From Roseiarcus sp963780825 (GTDB lineage Bacteria; Pseudomonadota; Alphaproteobacteria; Rhizobiales; Beijerinckiaceae), in assembly GCA_963780825.1 (NCBI GenBank), contig CAWADL010000007.1, positions 114,053-178,052 on the forward strand: a stretch of DNA of 64,000 bases, in the 5' to 3' direction. Shown one piece after another: positions 1 through 9,734 of the stretch; positions within the stretch are counted from its first letter, which is position 1; every line of letters starts with the position of its first letter. A model generated the notes under the pieces. That model ran no database searches. It saw nothing but the letters and a program-made list of their open reading frames with translations, and had not been told where the DNA came from. The translations under genes were made by a program, and so were the position numbers.

Positions 1-351
1 TGGTGCGATATCCTGATGGCGAAGAAAGCCGGCCTGGTGAACCGTCACTATCATCCGCACCAAATCTTCGCCTACACGATCTCAGGCAAATGGGGCTATC
101 TCGAACATGATTGGACCGCGACCGCCGGCGACTTCATCTACGAAACGCCAGGCGAGAGCCACACGTTGGTCGCCTACGATCATCCGGAGCCGATGCGCGT
201 ATTCTTCGTCGTCAGCGCGCCGCTGATGTGGCTGGACGAGGAAGGCAATACGACAGGCTATTTCGACGTCAACGACTATATCGAGCTTTGCAAGACTCAC
301 TATGAGAAGTCGGGGCTCGGCGCCGCGGAGATCACCAAGTTGTTTCGTTGA
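1..351 (+). CDS. Cupin-fold 2,4'-dihydroxyacetophenone dioxygenase-like protein (5' end outside window)
   Basis: The reading frame is open from base 1 and ends at 351, so the true start lies upstream. The visible 116 residues resemble the C-terminal part of the 2,4'-dihydroxyacetophenone dioxygenase/ChrR-type cupin family. A metal-binding cupin motif is visible as RHYHPHQIFAY (paired histidines) with a later G-E-S-H in the second cupin motif, followed by the family-typical tail YFDVNDYIELC. Known members cleave aromatic ketones or are uncharacterised single-domain cupins. The substrate here is unknown. The gene is followed by transposase debris, so its original neighbourhood is lost. Confidence 0.75.
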   Translation, partial: WCDILMAKKAGLVNRHYHPHQIFAYTISGKWGYLEHDWTATAGDFIYETPGESHTLVAYDHPEPMRVFFVVSAPLMWLDEEGNTTGYFDVNDYIELCKTHYEKSGLGAAEITKLFR

Positions 352-402
352 GGCGCCGTCCGGTAAATTCGGATCGGGCCTGGTGTGGCGAGAGCCGGGG
401 GA

Positions 403-580
403 CTTCGACGTTTCATCAAGACAAACCAAGGGCCGTTCAGGATCGCGCGGCCTCTGGTAGACTTGCAGAACGTCTTCCATCGCCGCCACGAAGGCCGCGT
501 TGGCCTCGGGCGCGATCACCCATTGCTGCTTGCGATGCGGCTGCAGAATTCTCAGCCGCGAATCATCTCCGCCGTTGCAA
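403..580 (-). pseudogene. IS630-family transposase remnant
   Basis: On the minus strand one frame reads LQPHRKQQWVIAPEAN, then AAMEDVLQVYQRPRD and RPLVCLDETSK. This is the segment just before and including the first catalytic Asp (CLDE) of IS630-type DDE transposases. Similarity stops abruptly at about 403, directly after DETSK, and the frame then runs into the antisense of the cupin gene. Nothing upstream of about 580 resembles the N-terminal helix-turn-helix. Only about 60 of some 340 residues remain and no terminal inverted repeats were found, so this is a dead scrap of an insertion sequence. Confidence 0.7.
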
Positions 581-631
581 CGCGAAGATCTAGATTTCAG
601 AAAATAGCATCAATCGCAAGGACGCGAGCCG

Positions 632-820
632 CTAGTTTCGTACCCGATTCCAACCGCCGCTTACGCCGCCTGATACGTTACCCAATTCGTTTTGGGAAAG
701 CTCTTCGTTGCTCTTAGCGGCCGGTTTTGCTTTTTGAGCTTTTGCGTTGGCTTCGGTCAGGTCCGACGTTAGCGTGGGCGGCGACCCCGCGGTTGGCTGA
801 TTTCCCTTCTGTTTTGTCAT
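632..820 (-). CDS. Small double-glycine-leader peptide (bacteriocin/RiPP-like), 62 aa
   Basis: This is a 62-residue ORF with a good ribosome site (AGAGGGAAATT before ATG). The N-terminal half is rich in Thr, Lys, Ala and Pro. The C-terminal part carries the leader-like motif ELSQNELGNVSGG, matching the E-L-S-x-x-E-L-x-x-V-x-G-G pattern that C39 peptidase/ABC exporters cleave after Gly-Gly. A second V-S-G-G follows at once, leaving only W-N-R-V-R-N after it. No exporter or modification enzyme is nearby, and the flanks are degenerate. It may be an orphan precursor, a regulatory peptide, or a precursor that has lost its core. Function is unknown. Confidence 0.55.
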   Translation of the reverse strand: MTKQKGNQPTAGSPPTLTSDLTEANAKAQKAKPAAKSNEELSQNELGNVSGGVSGGWNRVRN

Positions 821-903
821 AATTTCCCTCTGAAATGCGTCGCGGGGTGAATCCGCTCACCTGCGAGCAAAAAGTCTAACAGAAATCAGCGAGCCGGCAA
901 TAA

Positions 904-1097
904 CTTCGGGTCGTTCCCGGCGACGTGGTTCGCCTGCGTTGGGGCGGCATTGTTCCCGCCGACGCGCGTTTACTGGCAGATGACGAAATCTCGGTCGATC
1001 AATCCGCGCTGACCGGCGAGTCGCTGCCGGCCGCCCGCAAGCCCGGCGACGCTGTCTTCTCGGGGTCGATCATTCGGCGCGACCGGCGGCAAGACCT
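904..1097 (+). pseudogene. P-type ATPase (plasma-membrane H+-ATPase type) internal fragment
   Basis: From about 904 the plus strand reads VVPGDVVRLRWGGIVPADA, then a stretch including VDQSALTGESLP and ending FSGSIIRR. This is the actuator domain of a type IIIA P-type ATPase, including the TGES loop. A further piece in another frame (A-T-G-G-K-T, about 1079-1097) matches a slightly later part of the same family, so there is an internal deletion with frameshift. No start, phosphorylation DKTG site or membrane helices remain. The fragment stops within about 10 bases of the tRNA 3' end, which suggests rearrangement at the tRNA. Confidence 0.7.
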
Positions 1098-1104
1098 TAA
1101 TTCG

Positions 1105-1194
1105 TGGCGGAGGAGGCGGGATTCGAACCCGCGATACGGTTTCCCGCATACACACTTTCCAGGCGTGCGCCTTCAGCCACTCGGCCACCCCTCC
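1105..1194 (-). tRNA. tRNA-Ser (anticodon GGA)
   Basis: On the minus strand, starting at 1194, the acceptor arm GGAGGGG pairs with CTCCTCC, leaving discriminator G and an encoded CCA (CCA included in the coordinates). The D arm contains GGCCGAGTGGCTGAAGG. The anticodon loop CTGGAAA gives anticodon GGA, reading UCC and UCU. A long variable arm, typical of class II serine tRNAs, and a T arm GCGGG-TTCGAAT-CCCGC follow. Length is 90 nt. Confidence 0.95.
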
Positions 1195-1244
1195 GCAGTC
1201 GGGAGACGGCGCATATCATCGCGCCCGCGCCGCTTGCAAGCTTT

Positions 1245-2508
1245 TCAGCATTCCGCCGCCGCCTCTTCGAGCAACCTCGCCAGCGCCTCCGGCTCGCGGG
1301 GAAAACCGGCGCGAATCCATTTGGCTTGCAGGGTCTTCAGGGCAAGCCCAACGCGCCGCCCCGGCGGCAGGCCGCGCGCCAGTAGATCGGCGCCCGAAAA
1401 GGGCAGGCGCGGCTCGGGCGTATCGGCGAGAAATCGGTCGGCGGATCGCCAGCGCCCGTCATCCGGCGCGGCGCGGCTTTCGGCGTGGGCGAGCGACATC
1501 GCGTCCCGCGCGGTCGCGCGTCCTCGCTCGAACAGCAGAATTCTGAGATCGCCGAGCGACGGCGGCGCCTCCGCGCCGTGCAACGCTTCGAGCGCGCGGG
1601 CTGCGCCGTCGAGCCGGTCGCCTTCGAGGTTCGACAGGCGCAGCCTTTCGCGTAGCCGCGCCGCGTCCTCGCGGGTTTGCACGGCGAGCGCGGCCAAGCG
1701 CAGCACAGCGTCGGGCGTCGCGCCGCGCGCGTGTTCGATGGCCGCGAGGCGCTGGAAGCGCCGAGGCTGCATGATCCCGGCGACCAGTGGCGCGAGCAGT
1801 CCGGCGCCGTCGGCTTCGGCGATGACCCGCGCGGCGTATGGCGCCGCCAATATCTTCAGAAGCTCGGAGCGAACCCGCTCCGCCGAGAGCCCCGCCAGAC
1901 CCGCTCTTTCCGCGATCGCCGCGGCAAACCCCTCGCCATCGAGCCGCCCCTCGGCGAAGCGGGCGGAAAAACGCAGGAAACGCAGGATCCGTCAGGAAAT
2001 CCTCGCGGATCCGCAGGCGCGCGTCGCCGATGAAACGCACCTGTCCTGCCGCGAGATCGGCGAGGCCGCCGGTGTAGTCGTGGACGAAGCCGCCGGCGTC
2101 GATCGAAAGCGCGTTGATGGTGAAATCCCGCCGCAGCGCGTCGGCATGGAAATCGCGGCCGAAGCGCACTTTGGCGCGCCGCCCGTCGGTCTCGATGTCC
2201 TCGCGAAGCGTGGTCGTTTCGATCGTCGCGCCTTCGAGCAGCAACGTGACAGTGCCGTGCGCGATGCCGGTTGGCGCGTGGCCGATCCCGGCCGCGTTGG
2301 CGCGGCGAATGACCTCCGCGGGGTCGGCGGTGGTGGCGATGTCGAAATCGCCCGGTGGCGCGCCGAGCAAGAGATCGCGCACCGCGCCGCCAACCAGCCG
2401 CGCCTCCTCGCCGTCCGCGTTGAGCAACTCTAACGCGCGCGCCAGCGCCGGGCGCTGCAGAACCGAGAGATCGGCGAGCCGGCCGTCGCGCAGCGCCAAG
2501 GCCGTCAT
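1245..2508 (-). CDS. cca: CCA tRNA nucleotidyltransferase (frameshifted)
   Basis: This enzyme adds or repairs the 3' CCA of tRNAs. The N-terminal part (start ATG at 2508) has the class II nucleotidyltransferase signature LVGGAVRDLLLG followed by DFDIATTA, with the two catalytic Asp residues, then RRDFTINAL. At about 1992 one extra base (CTGACGG where CTGCGG is expected) shifts the frame. Reading on in the next frame restores RILRFLRFSARFAEG and the RNA-binding C-terminus to the stop at 1245. With the insertion removed the protein is about 420 aa, normal for alphaproteobacterial enzymes. The start overlaps the DUF6111 stop (ATGA), so the two are coupled. Confidence 0.9.
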
Positions 2509-2765
2509 TCGAACCGCCCGGGCACGATGGCGCCGTTCTCGATATGGGCGGGGATATAGCGGCCGTGGCCGCGCGGCGCGAGCGCGTTCAACAGCAGAAG
2601 GCCAAGCGCCGCCGCGGCGAGGCCGGTCAGCGTGAGCCAGCTCAGGCGCCCGCGCGTCCAGTGCTCGACCGCCAGCGGAAAGCGCGCGCGCAACGCCAGG
2701 AACACGGCGAACAGCGCGAAGGGGGCCAAGAACAACCCGAACGTCTCGAACAGCGCGCGCGCCAT
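2505..2765 (-). CDS. DUF6111-family small membrane protein
   Basis: This is an 86-residue protein with two hydrophobic segments (about residues 5-27 and 42-62), a basic stretch between them and a soluble tail. Size and position between a CoA pyrophosphatase and the CCA enzyme match the DUF6111 family of alphaproteobacteria, whose function is unknown. The start at 2765 overlaps the stop of the upstream Nudix gene and its own stop overlaps the cca start, so all three probably form one transcript. Confidence 0.75.
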   Translation of the reverse strand: MARALFETFGLFLAPFALFAVFLALRARFPLAVEHWTRGRLSWLTLTGLAAAALGLLLLNALAPRGHGRYIPAHIENGAIVPGRFE

Positions 2766-3388
2766 CAGCGAAACAGCCTCTCCCAGAGATTTCGCAACAT
2801 GCCGGCCGTCGCGCCCCAGATGTAGCGATCTTCATAGGGCATCGCATAATAGCGCCGCATCCGCCCGTTCCATTCGCGTTCGTGAATGGCGTGGTTGGCC
2901 TCGTCCATCAGGAAGACGAGCGGGGTCTCGAACGCGGTGTCGACCTCATGCGGGTTGATCGTCAGCGTAAAGCCGGGCTCGACCAGCGCCACCAGCGGCG
3001 CAATTCGGAAACCTGTGCCGGTGAGGTAGGTGTCGAGCCAGCCGAGCGGCTCGATGAAGCGCTCCTCCAACCCGATCTCCTCGCGCGCCTCGCGCAGCGC
3101 GCCGGCCAGCGCCGTCTCGCCGGGGTCGATCTTGCCGCCGGGAAAGGCGACCTGGCCGGAATGCGAGCGCAGCGCCGAAGCGCGCAGCGTCAGCAGCACC
3201 GTCAGTCCTTCCGGCCGCGCGACGATCGGCGCCAGCACTGCGGCGGGGCGCGGCGCGGGCAGATTTGACGGCAGGTCGTCGTTCAGCGCGAAATCGCTGG
3301 ATCGGCGGGATGAGACTGCGTCCGGCGTGGGTTCGGGATCGAGCCGTGCGCGGGCGAGCGTGCGGAAGGTTTGGGCGTCCAGCGTCAT
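2765..3388 (-). CDS. CoA pyrophosphatase (Nudix hydrolase)
   Basis: Length is 207 aa. The Nudix box G-x5-E-x7-REUxEExGU is complete: GGKIDPGETALAGALREARE followed by EIGL, about residues 84-107. The flanking SGQVAFPGG and the C-terminal region ending YIWGATAGMLRNL are typical of the CoA diphosphatase subfamily (NudL type), which hydrolyses CoA to phosphopantetheine and 3',5'-ADP. It is the first gene of a coupled trio with DUF6111 and cca. DUF1285, its usual upstream neighbour, lies 14 kb away at 17.4 kb. Confidence 0.9.
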   Translation of the reverse strand: MTLDAQTFRTLARARLDPEPTPDAVSSRRSSDFALNDDLPSNLPAPRPAAVLAPIVARPEGLTVLLTLRASALRSHSGQVAFPGGKIDPGETALAGALREAREEIGLEERFIEPLGWLDTYLTGTGFRIAPLVALVEPGFTLTINPHEVDTAFETPLVFLMDEANHAIHEREWNGRMRRYYAMPYEDRYIWGATAGMLRNLWERLFR

Positions 3389-4040
3389 GCGCGAAGCCGC
3401 GCTCGAAGCGCGTGAAAACCGCGGTCGGCGAAACCAAGGCGAGCGGGACGCGCGCGAAATCTCAAGCTCGCGCGACGCAACATCAAGCGCTTAGCCGTGA
3501 AATGCGTGTCCGAGCGCGCCTTTTGCACAAGCGATTTCAATGTCTTAAGGCGCAAAAAGCGGCTTTCCCCCAGGGGGGCGTCTCCGTGGCCGGGTCGCCG
3601 TCGGGTGACGCATACGACAGTCTAGCTCAATTTCGTTGGAGGAGGAAAGCTTTTGCCGCGTGGCCCTCCTGGGACCGCGCGCGTCCCGCGCGCTCTTGCG
3701 GTCGGGCCGCGCGTGCAGCTCGCCCTGGCGCTCGACGGTGAAAGCTCAAACCGGCCGCAGGCGTCCTGTGGGCGAGGGCGCGCGGTCCCATAGGGGTGAT
3801 GTATGGCGGCTTCCGCCCATAGTGCATCTTGTTAATATAAATAAACAAATTCAACTTATGTTCCAAAAATTTAACAACAAGCAACAACTACCGTCGCAAT
3901 ATTCGGCGAGGAATTCGAATTAACTTCTCGCAAGTCGAATTCGAATGAGCGGCAAGACGCGCTGAGTATTGCCGTAACGTAATGCAACTTCGCGCATCAA
4001 CGCTTGGCGGCGTTGGCCGATGCGCCGATTTATGGAGACA
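3389..4040. other. Gene-free stretch
   Basis: No convincing gene is present. The first 280 bases are GC-rich without a coding pattern, the middle holds a palindromic repeat (3670-3790), and the last 200 bases (about 3820-4000) are much richer in A+T than the surroundings, with poly-A/T tracts such as TTAATATAAATAAAC. The AT-rich part probably contains the promoter of the repeat protein that starts at about 4041. Confidence 0.6.
3670..3790. repeat. Dispersed palindromic repeat, 'TGGGACCGCGCGC' family
   Basis: The element is bounded by TGGGACCGCGCGC on the left and its reverse complement GCGCGCGGTCCCA on the right. Related, more diverged pieces occur near 44940 (CTGGGACCGCGCGCGAAGG) and at 46411-46480 (TGGGACCACG ... 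CCCCAGG). All three lie in non-coding DNA, as expected of a small dispersed intergenic element. Confidence 0.6.
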
Positions 4041-5861
4041 ATGGCTATGGCGACCCCTATCGTCTACAACAACACGCAAAACGGCCAGACTGAACCTGTC
4101 GCCGCCGCCCTGGGCGGGCAGAGCGTCGAAGTTACCAGTTCTGGACCAACGCCTCCAACGGTTACGTTGGATGCGGTCTTGCTTCTCGGATCGCTCGATA
4201 TCGCCGCAGAGAACGGCGCCACCGCTGATGTCAGTGTGATCGCGGGGGCGGTTGGAACGCTCAGTCTCGACGCCGACGGCGGCGTGATCGACGCCAGCAC
4301 CACTATCGGGGCCATAGCGAACCTCGGCGTCACCATCGAAAACGGCGGAACCTTCATCGCCGAGAGCAGCTTCCTCACCCTTCTCAACACCACTACGATC
4401 ACGTTCGGCGCCAACATTGGCGCCACCAACACGCTGGTGCTCAACACCAGCGGCGGCCTGCTCAACCTTTCGCAGACATCTCCGATCGCCGGATTTCAAA
4501 CAGGCGGCATAAACGTCATCGATGATAAGGCGGTCGCCGGCGCGAGCGTCGCCAGCTACTCGATCACGCAGGCGGGCTCAGGGCAACCGGACGTCCTGAC
4601 CTTCCTCAACACGAGCAGCGCAAGCCTTGGAACCGTGAGCTTTGCTGCCGGCACTTTCAACGCCGGGGAGTTGGGGTCTTATGCTGTCGGCTACGTCGGC
4701 GGTCCGTTGCAACTGACGGTGGGCTCGGACGGCGGGATAACGACGACAACTAAGGGGCAGGTGCTGGACGGCAACAGCTTGTCTCGGACCGTCCAAGCCG
4801 GGACTTGGGTGACCCTCGACAGCACCGGAGGTCAGTGGGACACGGTGACAGGCTCGCAGGGCGACGTCTACATCACCAACGCTCAGGGCTCCATCGTCGG
4901 CGGCGGGGACAACATCTATTTCGACAACTCGGCGGGCGACGCCGCGAGCCTCTACAGCACGGGCGGCAGTTGGGATTCGGTCTACGGTTCCGGCGCCGCG
5001 ATCACCGTCAACAACGCGCAAGCCAACGTGATCGGCGGCGCCGACAACGTGTATCTCAACGGAGTGTCGGGCAACCAAGTCAGCCTTTATCAAACGGCAG
5101 GCGCCTGGGATTCCATTTTTGGCGCGAATGCGACGATCGACCTTTCGAATGCCCAAACCAACGTGACCGGCGGCGGCGACAACGTCTATGTCGACGATTC
5201 GTCGGGCAACGCGGTCAGCTTCTACAATTCAGCCGGCGCCTGGGATTCCGTTTTCGGCTCGAATGCGGCGATTAGCTTGACCAACGCCCAGGTCAACGTG
5301 ACCGGCGGCGACGACAGTGTCTATTTGAACGGCTTGTCCGGCAACGCTGTGAGCATCTATAATACGGCAGGCGCCTGGGATGCCGTTTTCGGCTCCAATA
5401 CGACGATCATCGTGACAAATTCGCAAGTCAGCGTGGTTGGCGGCGGCGACACGGTTTATTTGAGTGGAGCCTCCGGCGCCGCGAGCTTCTACAATTCAGC
5501 CGGCGTTTCGGATGTCGCTTTCGCCTCTAACGCGTCGATCAGCTTGACCAATGCCCAAGTCAGTGTGGTCGGCGGCGGCGACACGGTCTTTTTCAACGCC
5601 GGCTCCAACAACAGCGCCAATTTATCGGGAAACGACCTGCTTTCGTTCAGCCAAGGTATCGGTGGGCAGGACGTCGTCACCGGAGCCGGGTCGGGCGATG
5701 CGTACCAATTCAGCAAGAACGACTTCGCCGATTTCACCGCGCTCTCGAGCCACTTGTCTCAGACAATCGCGGGAACGTTCATCACGCTCGGCGCCGACTC
5801 CGTGGAGCTGGTGGGAGTGGCCGCTTCCAGTCTCACGGCGTCGCAATTTAGTTTTACGTGA
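4041..5861 (+). CDS. Large repetitive surface/secreted protein with 45-residue tandem repeats
   Basis: The protein is about 606 aa, acidic, Gly/Ala/Ser/Thr/Asn-rich, almost without Cys, Lys or Arg, and has no Sec signal. The N-terminal 230 residues are low-complexity beta-type sequence. Six tandem units of 45 aa (135 bp) follow, roughly at 4838-5560, each with a W-D-S-V-F-G-type segment, then LTNAQVNV, GGGDNVYL and a SGNAVSFYN-like segment. The last unit has lost the Trp. Composition and the GGxD-V turns suggest a beta-solenoid exported by a type I system, but no exporter is nearby. The start at 4041 is chosen because GGAG lies just upstream; 4020, 4032 and 4047 are alternatives. Adhesin or matrix protein is inference. 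Confidence 0.7.
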   Translation: MAMATPIVYNNTQNGQTEPVAAALGGQSVEVTSSGPTPPTVTLDAVLLLGSLDIAAENGATADVSVIAGAVGTLSLDADGGVIDASTTIGAIANLGVTIENGGTFIAESSFLTLLNTTTITFGANIGATNTLVLNTSGGLLNLSQTSPIAGFQTGGINVIDDKAVAGASVASYSITQAGSGQPDVLTFLNTSSASLGTVSFAAGTFNAGELGSYAVGYVGGPLQLTVGSDGGITTTTKGQVLDGNSLSRTVQAGTWVTLDSTGGQWDTVTGSQGDVYITNAQGSIVGGGDNIYFDNSAGDAASLYSTGGSWDSVYGSGAAITVNNAQANVIGGADNVYLNGVSGNQVSLYQTAGAWDSIFGANATIDLSNAQTNVTGGGDNVYVDDSSGNAVSFYNSAGAWDSVFGSNAAISLTNAQVNVTGGDDSVYLNGLSGNAVSIYNTAGAWDAVFGSNTTIIVTNSQVSVVGGGDTVYLSGASGAASFYNSAGVSDVAFASNASISLTNAQVSVVGGGDTVFFNAGSNNSANLSGNDLLSFSQGIGGQDVVTGAGSGDAYQFSKNDFADFTALSSHLSQTIAGTFITLGADSVELVGVAASSLTASQFSFT

Positions 5862-6239
5862 GAAGGGGAGGGCTTACGCGGCGAGGCGGCTCCCGCGCCG
5901 GCAGAGCCCGCATGCCTTGCGGAGCGTCGGCCTCCAGGCCGACGTGGGTTTAATTCGTAAGCCGGCCACGCTGCGCCCAAAAAGGTCGGCGTGGACGCCG
6001 ACCCTCCCTCAGGACGGCTATACTATCGCAGCAATGACGGATCGCAGTCAGTCGCAAAACGCTCTTAAACCTGCGATCGCCGACGCGCTCACCCGTTTCA
6101 CGCCGTTACCTCAACGAGCGGGGTATCCCGGCCCCCGAACGGAGGGGCTCCATTGCGCGGCGGCGTCAAATTTGCTAATTAAAGTTGGCAATCTATTCGA
6201 ATACTGAGTTGATCGGATTGTACAATCGGGGGGTAACTG
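5862..6239. other. Intergenic region between the repeat protein and the Hint protein
   Basis: The region contains a copy of the 'GCGTCGGCCTCCAGGCCGAC' repeat (5921-6008). Otherwise it shows no coding pattern. The last 70 bases are relatively AT-rich and end in GGGGGG about 8 bases before the GTG start at 6240, consistent with a promoter and ribosome site for the next gene. Confidence 0.5.
5921..6008. repeat. Dispersed palindromic repeat, 'GTCGGCCTCCAGGCCGAC' family, copy 1
   Basis: The left palindrome is GGAGCGTCGGCCTCCAGGCC and the right one GGTCGGCGTGGACGCCGACC. Other copies lie at 42245-42304, 46629-46697 and, partially, 48578-48610. Each copy has a left and a right hairpin with a short variable spacer. 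When read through by chance, copies give similar peptides (SVGLQAD ... AWTPTL), which explains spurious N-terminal extensions of neighbouring ORFs. Confidence 0.75.
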
Positions 6240-7634
6240 GTGCCATCGTATCCAAATTTAACAATCATCGCCAACGCCGGCACTACGCCGATCCCCGTTG
6301 GCCAGAGCGTGAGTGACTTCCCGGGCGGCTCGTCTGTGCCTTTCGTAAGTTTGCAGCTGGATAACGCACCGGTTGGAACTTACAGCATCACGATTACCGA
6401 CACGAGCGGCTTGACCACCTTCACCGCGCAGCCGGAAGGTGACGGCGCCGTTACGGGCAGCGGCACAAGTTCGATAACAATCAGCGGGTCGATCTCCAAC
6501 ATAGACACCAGCTTGTTTCAGACATTGACCTACACCGTGTCTGCTCCGACCAATGGCGATACCATTCAATTGAGCGCCACGGGTCCGAATGGGCTGACGG
6601 CAACCAATACGATGACGATCCAAGCCGCGCTCGGCTGCTTTGTCTCCGGCGCGCGGATTGCCACGGTCAACGGCCCGGTTCCCGTCGAAAATCTTATCGT
6701 CGGTGACCAGGTCATCACAGCGAAGGGTGAGATTCGTCCGGTTCGTTGGCTGGGTCATGTCACCATCGACTGCGAGTCTCTGCGGCACCCATCAGCCTGT
6801 TACCCGGTGTCTGTCCGGGCGGGCGCGTTTGGCCGCAACTTGCCGCAACGCGATCTTTGGCTATCCGCCGGGCATCACGTCTTCGCGGACGGGATACTCG
6901 CGCCGATTTCGGCGCTGGAGAACGGCTTGACGATAGTCCGGCAGCCGGTTGGCCGGGTTACCTACTGGCACGTCGAACTCGATACGCATGACGTCATCCT
7001 GGCCGAGGGATTGCCCACCGAAAGCTACCTCGATACCGGCAACCGATCGGGTTTCACCCGCCACGACGGCGTGACGCCGCTTCGTCCGCTGCCGCCGGAT
7101 TCGGATGCGATGTCGTATATCTGGGCGGCTAACGCCTGCGCGCCGCGCGCCGACAGCGGCCAACGGTTCGACAATCTTCGTTGGCGGCTGCTCGAAGAGG
7201 CGAAAACGCTCGGGTTCGAAATGACAGCGGACGCTGACGTCCGGCTTTTGGTTGACGATCAGCCCGTTGCGGGGGAATGGGCAGGCCAAAGGCTGACTGT
7301 CACTCTGCCGGAGGGCGCCAGGACTTTGCGCATCTTGTCGCGCGCTGCGCTGCCCATGTGGAGCTATGCCGGAAGCGGCGACGATCGGCGGCTTGGCCTG
7401 AGCCTCAACGAGGTGACGGTCGACGGACGGAGATTGCCGCATGATAACCCTGCTTTCGTGTCAGGCTTCCATCGTGTCGAGCGCGAAGGCGAACAGAGCT
7501 GGCGCTGGACGGACGGGGACGCGGTCTTGGACGTGACCGGCGTGCGCTGCTTGGTCATGCGGATAGTGACGCTGGACGCCTATCCCGTGGCGACCGTCGA
7601 CGCGGTTCGCTTCGAAGAGGCGCAAGCGGCTTGA
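6240..7634 (+). CDS. Hint-domain (hedgehog/intein-like, Hint_2) protein
   Basis: Length is 464 aa from a GTG start. Residues 1-130 form a Thr/Ser/Gly-rich beta domain. The Hint domain starts at Cys133 (CFVSGARIATVNGPVPVENL), continues through GDQVITAKG and VRWLGH, and includes LSAGHHVF, the block-B-like His motif. It ends near DTHDVILAEGLPTESYLDTG. In this family the Cys can perform an N-S acyl shift that cleaves the N-terminal part. A further 200-residue C-terminal domain is typical of alphaproteobacterial Hint_2 proteins. The 5' neighbour is the 45-residue-repeat protein, so the pair may be co-secreted surface proteins. Processing and export are inference. Confidence 0.8.
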   Translation: MPSYPNLTIIANAGTTPIPVGQSVSDFPGGSSVPFVSLQLDNAPVGTYSITITDTSGLTTFTAQPEGDGAVTGSGTSSITISGSISNIDTSLFQTLTYTVSAPTNGDTIQLSATGPNGLTATNTMTIQAALGCFVSGARIATVNGPVPVENLIVGDQVITAKGEIRPVRWLGHVTIDCESLRHPSACYPVSVRAGAFGRNLPQRDLWLSAGHHVFADGILAPISALENGLTIVRQPVGRVTYWHVELDTHDVILAEGLPTESYLDTGNRSGFTRHDGVTPLRPLPPDSDAMSYIWAANACAPRADSGQRFDNLRWRLLEEAKTLGFEMTADADVRLLVDDQPVAGEWAGQRLTVTLPEGARTLRILSRAALPMWSYAGSGDDRRLGLSLNEVTVDGRRLPHDNPAFVSGFHRVEREGEQSWRWTDGDAVLDVTGVRCLVMRIVTLDAYPVATVDAVRFEEAQAA

Positions 7635-7683
7635 CGAACAGCAGATAAGTTCGTCTCGACCTCCGCAATCAGATAGAAGCGGA

Positions 7684-7784
7684 CCTGTAGCCGCGATCTC
7701 CAGATCGCGGTTTCCAAGTGATCGGCGCTTCCCCGATAAGGCGCGATCTCGCCGCCACCGCGATCTGTAGATCGCGGCTACAGG
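7684..7784. repeat. Inverted repeat element built of two nested palindromes (CCTGTAGCCGCGATCT family)
   Basis: The left end CCTGTAGCCGCGATCT-CC-AGATCGCGG and the right end CCGCGATCT-GT-AGATCGCGGCTACAGG are reverse complements of one another, and each is itself a short palindrome. The architecture (TGTAGCCGCG at the ends, palindromic arms, about 45-base centre) is the same as in the elements at 24893-24987 and 46508-46604, so these are probably one extended family with diverged arms. Confidence 0.75.
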
Positions 7785-7905
7785 CGCATGGCGCGCTGGA
7801 ACAGCGCCGCCTCCGCTGGATGTTCGGCAAGCCAATCGAACCGGGCCTTGCCGAAGACCTCGTCGAAAGCCGGGCGTCCGGTGGCTATGGAAACGGGACG
7901 CCCTG
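7778..7905 (-). pseudogene. O-methyltransferase-like fragment
   Basis: On the minus strand the frame reads TGRPAFDEVFGKARFDWLAE followed by HPAEAALFQRAMRL and a stop. It resembles the dimerisation-domain end of small-molecule O-methyltransferases (FxxxxGxxxFDWLAxHPExAxLFxxAM). Only about 40 codons remain, and the apparent stop is made by the arm of the palindromic repeat at 7684-7784, so the repeat sits at the break. There is no SAM-binding domain. This is a short-fragment call. Confidence 0.45.
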
Positions 7906-8065
7906 ACGATCACCCTTCGTTACAGTTACCGCCCCCGCGCCTTGGCTACCCATGCTACGGTGCATTGGAGCCGGGGGCGCCGTCTTTTCATTTCTCATGT
8001 CGCCAACCTACGCCGCGCCCGCGAGTTCGCGACACCAGACCCGGATTTGCGAGGGAGATCTGGAC

Positions 8066-9734
<1,669 letters not shown>

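Noticed and set aside
925..2433. A 502-codon plus-strand ORF across tRNA-Ser and cca
   Set aside because: It is antisense to the cca gene and the tRNA; only its first 55 codons (P-type ATPase fragment) are meaningful.
4838..5560. CRISPR-like tandem array
   Set aside because: The 135-bp periodicity lies in a coding frame and units are contiguous without spacers; it is a protein repeat.
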